Shown here piece by piece: positions 21,304 to 30,165 of a stretch of 64,000 nt of DNA. The DNA comes from an uncultured Vampirovibrio sp. (GTDB lineage Bacteria > Cyanobacteriota > Vampirovibrionia > Gastranaerophilales > Gastranaerophilaceae), in contig CAJTLG010000005.1 of NCBI GenBank assembly GCA_910577395.1, positions 62,001 through 126,000 on the forward strand, in the 5' to 3' direction. The position numbers and the translations under genes were made by a program. Position 1 is the stretch's first letter. Every line of letters begins with the position of its first letter. The notes beneath the pieces were generated by a model. It made no database searches, was not told the DNA's origin, and saw nothing but the letters and a program-made list of their open reading frames with translations.

Positions 21304-22380
21304 ATGAAAAATAAAAATCTGTATGAAATATTGGGGTTAAACCCTTCTGCCACAAAGGATGACATAAAAATTGCCTATAGAAAACTTGTAAGGATTTATC
21401 ATCCGGATGTAAATCAAACCAAAGAGGCTGAAACTTACTTTAAGATGTTAAATAATGCGGTCGAAACTTTACTTGATGATACTAAAAGATTGCAATATGA
21501 CCTTGCTGCGGGGCTTTCAGGGGTTCATAAAAAAGGCGTGCAAAACAAGACTGTTTCAGGGTATGAAAGTTCAAAAAATGATGAAAATATCCGGGGCAAA
21601 AAAAGTGCGCAAAATAGCGGTGTACAGGGGTTTGAACCGGATTTAACAAGTGAAAATGTATTTAAACGTACGTTTCAGGAAAATAATAAGACTAAAGACT
21701 CTGGTACAGGCGGATTTAACGCCGGCAAAAAGGCTAAAACCAGTGCCCAAAGCCCGAAATTGGACGGTAAAGATATTGAAACCGTTGTAAATATATCAAA
21801 AAGTGAACAAAAACAAGGCACAGTCAGGAAAATCAATGTTTTACATACGGATAAATGCCCAAAATGCCTCGGGCGTAAATATTTTAACGGTACCGTATGC
21901 TCCCTTTGCCGCGGGGAGGGCGAAAAATCAGACCACAAAATTATGCACGTGAAAATTCCTGCCGGGATAAAAGACGGTGCAAAAATGAAAATTAAAAATG
22001 AGGGTGAATATGGAAAATTCGGGGGCAAAAACGGAGATTTGTATCTTTTAATAAAAATTGATGAAAAAATTAATGATACGCCAGAAAATTTTAATGAAAT
22101 GCATACTACCATAGAGGCCTGTATAAGCCCCGCTGTTGCGGTTTTAGGGGGAGAGGCCGAAATATCCCTTAACGGCAAAACTGTTAAGATTAAGGTGCCG
22201 CCTTTGACAAAATCAATGACAAGATTTAAACTGGATAAAGAAACCTCTAAAATGCTTTCATCCGGGCAAAATGCAGAATTCACCGTACTTTTGAAGGTTG
22301 ATATTCCTGAAAATTTAAACCAAAAAGAGATTGATTTATACAAAAAAATAAGGGAAATTGAACTTGAACAGCACCTGTAA
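21304..22380 (+). CDS. DnaJ-family co-chaperone with reduced zinc domain
   Basis: The 358 residues begin with a complete J domain (about 4-68), including the HPD tripeptide in IYHPDVNQ that stimulates DnaK. Then follows a long polar linker (about 70-175) without the usual Gly/Phe pattern, only two zinc-type repeats (CPKCLGRKYF and CSLCRGEGE, about 181-205) instead of the four of true DnaJ, and the substrate-binding C-terminal beta domains (KIPAGIKDGAKMKIKNEGEYG onwards). It is a DnaJ/CbpA hybrid rather than the main DnaJ. Its last 23 nt overlap queE, so the two are translationally coupled. Confidence 0.85.
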   Translation: MKNKNLYEILGLNPSATKDDIKIAYRKLVRIYHPDVNQTKEAETYFKMLNNAVETLLDDTKRLQYDLAAGLSGVHKKGVQNKTVSGYESSKNDENIRGKKSAQNSGVQGFEPDLTSENVFKRTFQENNKTKDSGTGGFNAGKKAKTSAQSPKLDGKDIETVVNISKSEQKQGTVRKINVLHTDKCPKCLGRKYFNGTVCSLCRGEGEKSDHKIMHVKIPAGIKDGAKMKIKNEGEYGKFGGKNGDLYLLIKIDEKINDTPENFNEMHTTIEACISPAVAVLGGEAEISLNGKTVKIKVPPLTKSMTRFKLDKETSKMLSSGQNAEFTVLLKVDIPENLNQKEIDLYKKIREIELEQHL

Positions 22381-23032
22381 AATATCTGAAATATTTGAAT
22401 CTATTCAGGGAGAGGGTATTTATATAGGTGAAAAGCATTTATTTATAAGGCTTTTAGGGTGTAATTTAGCCTGTGATTATTGCGATACAAAGACTTGCGA
22501 TGATAAAAAGGCTGTAACATTAACAAAATCAGCACTTTATGATGAGATAAAGCACTATGATGCAAATGTAATAAGCTTTACGGGCGGTGAGCCTCTTTTG
22601 CAATCCAGGTTTTTAGCGGATTTTTTAAGGGAATATAAAGGCTCCTTAAAGAAGAAAATTTACCTTGAAACCAATGGCAGCCTGCCTTACAGACTTCGTG
22701 AAGTGATTGATTTTGTAGACACTGTGGCTATGGATATAAAGCTTGAAAGCGCCACAGGAGAGAAAAATGATTTTTCAACAAACGATGAATTTTTGCTTGT
22801 GGCAAGGGATACAGATGTTTTTGCGAAAGTTGTTTTTGATGAAAATATTTTAGATAAAGAAATTTTTCATATTGCAAATTTAGGCCTAAAACATGGAATT
22901 GAAATTATATTGCAGCCAAAAAGCCCTATATCTAAAAATCTTGATATGACAGGGATTTTCCAAAAATTATATGAAAAATACCCAAGGGTGCGCCTTATTC
23001 CGCAGATGCATAAATTTTTGAATTTACCGTAA
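22358..23032 (+). CDS. queE: 7-carboxy-7-deazaguanine synthase QueE
   Basis: Radical-SAM enzyme converting 6-carboxytetrahydropterin to 7-carboxy-7-deazaguanine in queuosine (or other deazapurine) synthesis. The 224 residues have the QueE signature: IQGEGIYIGEKHLFIRL, the iron-sulfur cysteines in GCNLACDYCDT, GGEPLLQ, YLETNG and a short C-terminus (LIPQMHKFLN). The start is TTG at 22358 with an AAGGGA ribosome site inside the dnaJ-like gene. No queC, queD or queF is nearby. Confidence 0.92.
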   Translation: MNLNSTCKISEIFESIQGEGIYIGEKHLFIRLLGCNLACDYCDTKTCDDKKAVTLTKSALYDEIKHYDANVISFTGGEPLLQSRFLADFLREYKGSLKKKIYLETNGSLPYRLREVIDFVDTVAMDIKLESATGEKNDFSTNDEFLLVARDTDVFAKVVFDENILDKEIFHIANLGLKHGIEIILQPKSPISKNLDMTGIFQKLYEKYPRVRLIPQMHKFLNLP

Positions 23033-23039
23033 AAAAGAG

Positions 23040-23168
23040 GGTTTCCGGGGAACACCGTTTATTGAAGGCTCCTGTGGGTATCTCGCACCGGTGTGCTCGA
23101 TTATCCTACGTCGCCATCGTAATGTTCCAGTCACTTGCTCATCGCAAGTTCCTTGGGAACACCGTTTA
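23040..23168 (-). repeat. Decayed copy of the cysteine-rich repeat
   Basis: The + strand segments GGAACACCG, GGCTCCTGTGGGT and TACGTCGCCATCGTAATG, CACTTGCTC, CCTTGGGAACACCG reproduce, in the same order, segments at 15792-15831 and 15873-15946. Relative to that copy one base is inserted (near 23130) and the frame is lost. It ends exactly at the stop codon of the coiled-coil gene. Confidence 0.6.
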
Positions 23169-26100
23169 CTCATCAATATAAGAAATTATTCTTTCAATAT
23201 TTTTAGAAATGCTGTTTAATTTGTTTTCAATCCCTTCAACCCTTGAAGCAAGGCTTTTTGTCTGGGTTGTGTTGTCATAAAACAGGTCTATAAAGGATTT
23301 AACATCAAACCCTTCGGATTGTTTCTGCAATATAAGTGAAATCTTTTCATCCAGTTCTTCAAGGCGCATTTCCTGTACTTTGTATTTCTTTTGAACGGAA
23401 GTAAGCGCATCTTCAAGCTTGCCTGGGGCAGAGTATTCTCTTTCGCTTTGTACAAGCCTAGATGTTATACCCTCTAAACCAAGTTTTTCCGTGTTATCAA
23501 CTTTTTTTGCAAGGGCGTCAATTAAACGTCCCAAACCTTCAAGTCTTGAATTTGTATTTTTAAACCAACCGCCAAGGTTTTGAACATCAGAGCCAAGGCT
23601 TTTAGAGGATTTTTCAAAACTCAATCTTAATTTTGCAATATCAGCCTCAACATCTGCCATTGAATACCCCGCATCCTGCCCGTCTGCACTGTGTCCCTGG
23701 GCATTTTCAATATTTGCAAGGCTTTCTTTTACATTATCAATGATTGTACTTGCAATTCTTTCAGATGCCTGGTTTATAAGGGCTTCAACCCTTTGTGCCA
23801 CTTCGTTGTTTATGGTGTTTATTATATGGTTTGATGTATCGCCCGAATTTGTATCAATCTTTAGGCAGATAGATGTTTTGATATCATCCGTTATTTCGTT
23901 TACTATGCTGTTAACCCTGTCATGAAGGCCGTTTCGCATAGAATTAACGTCTTCGTTTAAGGAGTTAATCCTCTCAAACGTACTTGTTTGGCTGCTTTGC
24001 AGAGCATTTTTTAAATCTTCTATTAAAAATTCAACATTTTTTAAAGATTCAAGCTTTTCTTCAATTGCATTTTTAAATTCATTAGGGGCGTTATTCTTAA
24101 TATATACGGTATTTGAAAGTACTTCCCCGACATTTTTGTAAATATCAGAGATAATTTCTTCCCTTTTATCAAGCTTTGTAAAACCGTCTTTGATTTCAGC
24201 AAAAATGTTGTCTTTCAGGTATTCAAGCTGGGATAATAAATTATCCAATTTAACACTTGCTGCCACCTTTTGCGCATCTTCTTCCTTTTCGGCATCGGGT
24301 TTAAATACGCTTACAATTTTTGCTATTTTTTGGATGACTTCTTTCATCCTTATATCCATATGGGATTTTAGCAGATTTAGATATTCTTCCCTATCGGCAT
24401 TGGCCTCTAATATAGACTGTACCTTATCGTCAATGCCTCTTATCAAGCTTGGCGGAATTTCAGAATTTGCATTAGGGTTAAGTGCCTCTATTTTAAAAGA
24501 AAGCTCTGAATTTAAATTTTGAATTTCGCTTAAAAGTTCTTTTCCGTTATGAATTTGCTGAAGATTACATCTTTCAACCTTATTTTCAATTTCGGCTAAA
24601 AGCTCCTGTTGATTTGATTCTTGAAGAGAGGTGGGGGCTATTTTTTCTTTGTGCGCTTCAACAACTGATTTTTTAATTATTTCTTCAAGTTTACCATCAA
24701 GAAGTTCAAAATTTGTTTTGTTATTTTTATTAATCCCCATGATACCGTCTAAAATATCGGTTTTCATAGAGTTTAAGGTTTCTGATGTTTGCAGCTGGTT
24801 TAGGCTGATTGTATCATTCAGTCTGTCTGCATTTTCCTGGGTTACGGTTTCTACCGTAGATTCAAGGGAATTTAATTTATCTCTGAATTTATCCTCATAA
24901 TCGTTTATTTTGGATATCATTTCATCGATATTGGTTTTATGGTCATTAAATTCTTTTGTTATACTGAAGTTAATATTTTCAACGGTTTCCATAATGTGAT
25001 TTGACATATTTTGCAAATCAACCTTTATAGAGTCAAGGCCGTTATTGTCTTTAAAATCATCCTTAATAGATGATGTGATTGAAACAACGCGGGATGTGAT
25101 TGTATCAACCACCTGTGCAAAATGCTGTTTCAATTCAGTGATATTTGCTGAATTTTCGCTTACAACGTGGTTCCTGAATATTTCAAGCTTATCTGAAATT
25201 TTCGGTACGGTTTCGTTTAATTGCTGTAATACTGCAATGCTGCTGCCATTTTGGGCTTTTTCAAAGTTATCTCTTAAGCTTGCAATGGAGGCATTAATTT
25301 CATTTGTAACACTGCCCATAATGCCTGAAAGTTCCTTAAGGGCATCTGCGGATTTTAGGGTTTCAACGCAATCCATTATTTTCTTTAAAGGTTCTTCAAA
25401 AGCCTTTGTGCCGGTGCTGCTCATTTCATTTTCAATGGATGAAAGCTTTGATGCCATAGCTGAAAGTTCGTTTTTTAAAAGCTCTACAGCATTTACAAGG
25501 TTTTGCTTTTGGGCATCTTCCTGTCTTTGAACGGCCTCTTCTACTTTGCCAAGTTGGCTTTGGATAAAATCATGGCTTAGTTCAATGGTTTCAGCGTTGC
25601 TTTTTATAATACTTTTTGCAATATCTTCCATATTGGAATTTGAAGAAAGCCCGATTAGTGCGTTTTTCAGGTTTTGATAATCTTCATTAAGGTTTGCAAG
25701 CTGGATTTTAATTTCTTCCGTTCTGCCTGAAACACCTGTGGTTACTGTATCTGCCACCCTTTGAATTTCGCTTGTTAAAATTGCAAGGCTGCTGTTTACA
25801 TTGGTGGTTTCAGTGTTTAGCTTTTCACTTACTTCAGAATAGCTTTTGTTAATGATATCAACAATATCAGCGAATTTTGTTATGATTTCATCTTTTGAAT
25901 AAGTGCTTGTATCCCTTATTTCGGTAAATAAGTTTTTGATATCCGTTCTTATTTCATCAATTGCAAGAGGGTTTATAGAGCCGAGTTTTTGTTCAATATT
26001 TAAAATCAGACTTCTTGCCTGTTCTTTGTTTTCAATATCGCTTTTTTCAAGGTAAGCTTTAAGGTCAGAAAGGAAGGATGTTAAAATTGTAATTTTTTCA

Positions 26101-26768
26101 TTAATAAAGTTAGTGTCTTCCCTTGATGCAACATTGTGAAGCCTTGCCGTAACGGTATCAATTTTATCTCCTGTAGAAATGAGGTTTACAGAGTTTTTAA
26201 TCATTTCTTCAAGGCCGAATTTTATCTGGTTTAATTCTTCCTTTTGGCTGTATGATTGAACCTGAGTTAAAAATTCTGCGAAATTTTTATTTAATGTGGA
26301 TGTTATATTATCAAAACCGCGTGAAAATGCCGCAAATTCATTGCTTAATTTGACCATTTCGGCTGCGGTACCCGAAGTCCTCACAGCGTCAAGGGTTTGG
26401 GCAAATTTTTGCAGCTGCAGCTCTTGATTATTCATTTTTGTGTATACGGAATTCAGGTCTGTGCTGATTTTTGACATCTGCATATCAAATTTAGGGTTTG
26501 CAACCTGGGATGCGGCGCTTTTTATGGCATCTTCAAAGCCGTAGAGCATCTCTTGCAGTGTGCCTTGTTTTTCTTCTGCGGATTTTTTAATTTCATTTGT
26601 GATTATCTGGAGCATTTTTTCACTTGAAAGATTTGTTTGGTTTTCAAATCTTTGAAGCAAGGTATTAAATGCATCATTTATTTCGGCAGGCGTTAAAGAG
26701 GGTTTATTGTATAATCCTCTGATTGCATCTGTAAGCTGCTCTACTCTAATCTCTAAATTATCAGCCAT
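23166..26768 (-). CDS. Large cytoplasmic coiled-coil protein (1200 residues)
   Basis: Not recognised as a named family. It is almost entirely helical, with long heptad-like stretches over its whole length (for example LEGLGRLIDALAKKVDNTEK, VEGIENKLNSISKNIERIIS near the C-terminus). There is no signal peptide, transmembrane helix, ATP-binding motif or cysteine cluster. Many segments of the type 'IxxxLxxIxxxI' with Asn and Ser in between resemble the signalling domain of chemoreceptors or filament-forming proteins such as crescentin/bactofilin partners, but no defining motif is present. A scaffold or cytoskeletal role is a guess. It is a single gene with its own upstream gap of 120 nt. Confidence 0.75.
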   Translation of the reverse strand: MADNLEIRVEQLTDAIRGLYNKPSLTPAEINDAFNTLLQRFENQTNLSSEKMLQIITNEIKKSAEEKQGTLQEMLYGFEDAIKSAASQVANPKFDMQMSKISTDLNSVYTKMNNQELQLQKFAQTLDAVRTSGTAAEMVKLSNEFAAFSRGFDNITSTLNKNFAEFLTQVQSYSQKEELNQIKFGLEEMIKNSVNLISTGDKIDTVTARLHNVASREDTNFINEKITILTSFLSDLKAYLEKSDIENKEQARSLILNIEQKLGSINPLAIDEIRTDIKNLFTEIRDTSTYSKDEIITKFADIVDIINKSYSEVSEKLNTETTNVNSSLAILTSEIQRVADTVTTGVSGRTEEIKIQLANLNEDYQNLKNALIGLSSNSNMEDIAKSIIKSNAETIELSHDFIQSQLGKVEEAVQRQEDAQKQNLVNAVELLKNELSAMASKLSSIENEMSSTGTKAFEEPLKKIMDCVETLKSADALKELSGIMGSVTNEINASIASLRDNFEKAQNGSSIAVLQQLNETVPKISDKLEIFRNHVVSENSANITELKQHFAQVVDTITSRVVSITSSIKDDFKDNNGLDSIKVDLQNMSNHIMETVENINFSITKEFNDHKTNIDEMISKINDYEDKFRDKLNSLESTVETVTQENADRLNDTISLNQLQTSETLNSMKTDILDGIMGINKNNKTNFELLDGKLEEIIKKSVVEAHKEKIAPTSLQESNQQELLAEIENKVERCNLQQIHNGKELLSEIQNLNSELSFKIEALNPNANSEIPPSLIRGIDDKVQSILEANADREEYLNLLKSHMDIRMKEVIQKIAKIVSVFKPDAEKEEDAQKVAASVKLDNLLSQLEYLKDNIFAEIKDGFTKLDKREEIISDIYKNVGEVLSNTVYIKNNAPNEFKNAIEEKLESLKNVEFLIEDLKNALQSSQTSTFERINSLNEDVNSMRNGLHDRVNSIVNEITDDIKTSICLKIDTNSGDTSNHIINTINNEVAQRVEALINQASERIASTIIDNVKESLANIENAQGHSADGQDAGYSMADVEADIAKLRLSFEKSSKSLGSDVQNLGGWFKNTNSRLEGLGRLIDALAKKVDNTEKLGLEGITSRLVQSEREYSAPGKLEDALTSVQKKYKVQEMRLEELDEKISLILQKQSEGFDVKSFIDLFYDNTTQTKSLASRVEGIENKLNSISKNIERIISYIDE

Positions 26769-26890
26769 AACTTTTTAAAACCTAAAATTCTATAAATCCC
26801 CTAATTTTAACAACATTCTAATACAAAAGCGCCCTTGATTTCCACCTTTGTATAGTTTTGTTTAATATTATTTACAATTATATTAGGGAT

Positions 26891-27475
26891 TTAAGAAATC
26901 TCTATTTTATCCTGTAAAGAAAGCTGTTTTATCATCTTTAAATCACGGAGCATCAAATCTCTTGGAGAATTTGGTTCAAGAGAATGATTTCTTAAAAGAT
27001 AGGAAGGGTGGAAAACAGGGATAAAAACAGTGCCCTTAGAACCTTTGAAAATTTTTCCGCGGGCTTTTGAAATTGTATGTCCTTTAATAAAGCTTTCAAG
27101 TGCTGTTGCGCCGCACAGAATAATGATTTTGGGTTTAATCGTATCAATCTGGTATTTTAAAAACGGTGCACAGGCCTTTTTTTCATCGGGCGAAGGTTTT
27201 CTGTTATCCGGCGGTCTGCATTTAAGGGTGTTGCAGATATAAATATCATTTTGCCTGTCTATGCCTGCTTTTTCAAAAAATTCATTTAACAATTTGCCGG
27301 CACGACCGACAAAAGGCACACCTAATCTATCTTCATCGGCACCGGGGGCTTCGCCAATCAGCATAATATTTGCCTTGGGGTTGCCGTCGGAAAATACAAG
27401 GTTTGTCCTTGTAGAGCACAAAGGGCAGCCTTTACAGTTTTTAAGTTTTTCTTTTAATTCGTTAAGACCGTTCAT
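26891..27475 (-). CDS. Family 4 uracil-DNA glycosylase (iron-sulfur)
   Basis: Removes uracil from DNA for base-excision repair. The 194 residues show the family-4 pattern: GEAPGADEDRLGVPFVGRAG (active-site region), HPSYLLR near the C-terminus, and the four 4Fe-4S cysteines in CKGCPLC, NTLKCRPP and ACAPF. Overlaps the stop codon of prs by 1 nt (TAATG), indicating translational coupling within a glmU-prs-udg operon. Confidence 0.93.
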   Translation of the reverse strand: MNGLNELKEKLKNCKGCPLCSTRTNLVFSDGNPKANIMLIGEAPGADEDRLGVPFVGRAGKLLNEFFEKAGIDRQNDIYICNTLKCRPPDNRKPSPDEKKACAPFLKYQIDTIKPKIIILCGATALESFIKGHTISKARGKIFKGSKGTVFIPVFHPSYLLRNHSLEPNSPRDLMLRDLKMIKQLSLQDKIEIS

Positions 27476-28491
27476 TAATTTTGATATTCCTTTTCAAAAC
27501 CAAACAGAGAACTTACGGATTGGTCATCGTGAATTCTTGAAATAGCCTCACCCAACAATGGTGCCACTGAAAGTTGGGTAATTTTTGTTGGGATAAATTC
27601 ATTTTTATTTAAAGGAATGGTATTTGTAACAATAACTTCTTTAATTGGTGCTTCATCAAGCCTTTTTAGTGCAGGACCTGAGAATACAGGGTGAACCGCA
27701 CAAACATAAACTTCTTTTGCACCTTCTCTTTTTAAAAGTTTTGCAGCCTCACAAATTGTACCTGCAGTATCAATCATATCGTCAAACATAACACATATTT
27801 TATCTTTAACATCACCAATAACATGGTCTGCAACGGCAACATTATGTTGTGTTCTTCTTTTATCAATGATTGCAAGAGGGCAATCAATAGCCTTTGCAAA
27901 TGCCCTTGTTCTTTGAACGCCGCCTGTATCGGGGGATACAGCAACAAGTTCGGATTTTGGAAGGTTTAATTTTTTAATATAATTTACAATAATCGGTGTA
28001 GCATAAATATGGTCTACAAGTATATTAAAGAACCCTTGAATTTGGCCTGTGTGAAGGTCCATTGCAAGTACCCTGTCAGCCCCTGCGGTTGTTAAAAGGT
28101 CTGCGACCAGTTTTGCCGTAATTGCTTCTCTGCCTGATGTTTTCCTATCTTGTCTTGCATATCCGTAATACGGGATAACGGCAGTGATAGTTTTGGCGGA
28201 GGCGCGCTTAAAGGCATCAATTATGATTAAAAGTTCCACAAGGTTTTCATTAACCGGGTTGCATAAAGGTTGTACCACAAAAACATCGTCGCCCCTTATG
28301 GAATCCTGAATTTGAACATAAATTTCACCGTCAGAGAAGTTTTTGATAATCATAGGGCCTACCGTTGTACCTAGATAATTGGCAATTTCTTCTGCCAAGA
28401 CTGTGTTTGAACGGCCGCAAAAGAGTTTAATTTCATGGGTTGGGAGCACAGTTCTTTCTTTTGCCGGCATTGTTTCAAGCCCTAATTTCAT
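27475..28491 (-). CDS. prs: Ribose-phosphate pyrophosphokinase
   Basis: Makes PRPP from ribose 5-phosphate and ATP, feeding nucleotide, histidine and tryptophan synthesis; it also supplies the PyrE reaction encoded in this window. The 338 residues include the ATP loop YARQDRK, the catalytic flexible loop after DKRR, and the PRPP-binding motif MFDDMIDTAGTI. N-terminus has an extra about 18 residues compared with typical bacterial PRS. Strong AAGGAG ribosome site. Confidence 0.96.
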   Translation of the reverse strand: MKLGLETMPAKERTVLPTHEIKLFCGRSNTVLAEEIANYLGTTVGPMIIKNFSDGEIYVQIQDSIRGDDVFVVQPLCNPVNENLVELLIIIDAFKRASAKTITAVIPYYGYARQDRKTSGREAITAKLVADLLTTAGADRVLAMDLHTGQIQGFFNILVDHIYATPIIVNYIKKLNLPKSELVAVSPDTGGVQRTRAFAKAIDCPLAIIDKRRTQHNVAVADHVIGDVKDKICVMFDDMIDTAGTICEAAKLLKREGAKEVYVCAVHPVFSGPALKRLDEAPIKEVIVTNTIPLNKNEFIPTKITQLSVAPLLGEAISRIHDDQSVSSLFGFEKEYQN

Positions 28492-28505
28492 TTTTATTTC
28501 TCCTT

Positions 28506-29795
28506 TTATTTAACGTAGTTTTTGATTTCTTTTTGGGGGCTTCGTGTCAAACCTAAAGCATTTGCCCCTACATCTTTTGTAATAACGGAACCGGCCGCAA
28601 TAAAGGCATTTTCACCAAGCTCAACAGGGGCTACAAGCACTGCGTTTGACCCGATTGATGCGCCGTTTTTTATTGTGGTTTTATTTTTTGCTTTTGTCAT
28701 TGAATTATAGTTTGCAGTAATTGTACCGGCGCCGATATTAACATTTGCGCCTACTTCAGTATCGCCAATATAGCTTAAATGTGAAATATTTGTATGGGAT
28801 TTTACATGAGATTTTTTTAATTCTACAAAATTTCCTATTTTTACAAAATCTTCTATGGTACAATCGCCTCTTAAGTGTGAAAAAGGCCCGATTTTACAGT
28901 TTTTCCCGATTTCATTTTTACCGTTTATAAATGTATGGGGGAATATAACCGTATCTTCACCGATTATGGTTTCCGGGGAAATTTCAGTGTTTTCAGGAGA
29001 AACTATTGTAACCCCTTCATCCATTAATTTATTTAAATGCCTTAAGTTCATTATTTTAAAGGCTTCTGCAAGTTGGGGACGCGAATTTATACCAAAACTC
29101 TCGTTACTGTTTTCCAGTACGTAAGCCGCTGTTTTAAAAGCGTTTTCATTTGCCCAAGCAATAATGTCGGTTACATAATATTCGTTTTGTGAATTATTAT
29201 TTTTAAGCTCATCAAAAAATCTTTTGACTTTTTGCCAGTCAAGACAGTACGTTCCGGTGTTTATTTCCTGAATTTTATTTTGTTCCGGAGTGCAGTCTTT
29301 TTGTTCAACTATTTCTTTTACATTGCTTTCTTTATCCCGGACAATTCTTCCATATCCGGCAGGATTATCAAAGACAGCACTCATAATAGTAACATCAGAT
29401 TTATTTGATTTATGGAATTCAATAAATTTTTTAAGGCTTTCTGCTGTTATAAGAGGTATATCACCGTTTAAGATAAGAACCAGACCGTTAAAATCTTTTA
29501 AATTTTCCTTTGCCATAGAAACTGCATGACCTGTGCCAAGCTGTTCTCTTTGAAATACGCAAGAAGATTTCGGGTGATTTTTATTTATAAAATCCTGAAC
29601 GTCTTCCCCTTTGTGACCCACTATTACTATATTTTCAAATGCGCCTATGTTTTCACAAGCGCTTAACACCCAGGATACAAGGGGTTTGTTAAAAATTTCA
29701 TGCAAAACTTTTGGCTTTTGGGATTTCATTCTTGTACCTTTTCCGGCTGCAAGGATGACTGCTTTAACATTTTCACTCAAAAGATTTTGGCTCAT
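28506..29795 (-). CDS. glmU: Bifunctional UDP-GlcNAc pyrophosphorylase / GlcN-1-P acetyltransferase
   Basis: Produces UDP-N-acetylglucosamine for peptidoglycan and LPS. The 429 residues comprise the uridyltransferase domain with LAAGKGTRMKS and QLGTGHAV, then a left-handed beta-helix acetyltransferase domain of hexapeptide repeats (from about 240) containing IGDTEVGANVNIGAGTIT. The start is set at ATG 29795; an upstream in-frame TTG would add 16 residues not expected in the family. First gene of the glmU-prs-udg group; prs follows after 14 nt. Confidence 0.95.
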   Translation of the reverse strand: MSQNLLSENVKAVILAAGKGTRMKSQKPKVLHEIFNKPLVSWVLSACENIGAFENIVIVGHKGEDVQDFINKNHPKSSCVFQREQLGTGHAVSMAKENLKDFNGLVLILNGDIPLITAESLKKFIEFHKSNKSDVTIMSAVFDNPAGYGRIVRDKESNVKEIVEQKDCTPEQNKIQEINTGTYCLDWQKVKRFFDELKNNNSQNEYYVTDIIAWANENAFKTAAYVLENSNESFGINSRPQLAEAFKIMNLRHLNKLMDEGVTIVSPENTEISPETIIGEDTVIFPHTFINGKNEIGKNCKIGPFSHLRGDCTIEDFVKIGNFVELKKSHVKSHTNISHLSYIGDTEVGANVNIGAGTITANYNSMTKAKNKTTIKNGASIGSNAVLVAPVELGENAFIAAGSVITKDVGANALGLTRSPQKEIKNYVK

Positions 29796-29877
29796 TCCTA
29801 ACCCTTGTTTTTTTGGCTCTATTTTCTCATGAAAAGCAAGCAAATAAAAGTGATAAATACATATTTATGAACATTTT

Positions 29878-29906
29878 TTTACAAAAAGGGGAAAAGATTA
29901 TATAAT
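29878..29906 (+). promoter_or_regulatory. Promoter of the ilvD leader transcript
   Basis: TTTACA (29878-29883) and TATAAT (29901-29906) with an ideal 17-nt spacer. Transcription would start near 29913, giving a leader of about 250 nt before ilvD. Confidence 0.7.
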
Positions 29907-29936
29907 AGTGCTAAATTGCACAGTAAAAATTAAATA

Positions 29937-30092
29937 AGGGCAAGCCCTGTCATTGATCTTCTTATCCAAACAACATAACTGCGGTATGAAATTGGAAAGG
30001 GGGTGATAAGAATGGTGTTTATTAGCGAAAAAGCGTTACTGCTTATCTTGTTGATAGTAGTAACGCTTAAATTTAAACACTAAAGGGCTTTT
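29937..30092 (+). promoter_or_regulatory. ilvD transcription-attenuation leader region
   Basis: The leader contains a small hairpin AGGGC-aa-GCCCT (29937-29948), the leader peptide gene, a 10-bp stem AAGCGTTACT/AGTAACGCTT (30031-30040 with 30059-30068) lying across the Leu/Ile/Val codons, and AGGGCTT (30084-30090), which can pair instead with AAGCCCT of the first hairpin. The alternative pairings suit ribosome-position-dependent attenuation. A classical stem followed by a U-run is not obvious, so the exact terminator form is uncertain. Confidence 0.5.
30012..30083 (+). CDS. Branched-chain amino acid leader peptide of ilvD
   Basis: A 23-codon open frame with a strong AAGGGGGTG ribosome site. 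The peptide contains the run ALLLILLIVVTL, i.e. eleven Leu, Ile or Val residues, which is the hallmark of ilv/leu attenuator leader peptides: starvation for charged branched-chain tRNAs would stall the ribosome here and change folding of the leader RNA. It sits 82 nt before ilvD and downstream of a good promoter. Function is by analogy with enterobacterial ilv leaders. Confidence 0.78.
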   Translation: MVFISEKALLLILLIVVTLKFKH

Positions 30093-30165
30093 AATGGTGT
30101 GTTCCAGCACCCCGCCCGATATTTATATTATAAACCGTTTTAAAATAATTTCAAGGAGAATAAAT

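Noticed and set aside
29796..29843. TTG start adding 16 residues to GlmU
   Set aside because: No ribosome site and no family counterpart for the extra residues.
30094..30165. Longer N-terminus for ilvD
   Set aside because: The start at 30166 has an AAGGAG site and the expected MRSD sequence; the upstream part is leader RNA.
29880..30165. T-box or known metabolite riboswitch ahead of ilvD
   Set aside because: No T-box sequence or specifier stem was seen; the Leu/Ile/Val-rich leader peptide explains the leader better.
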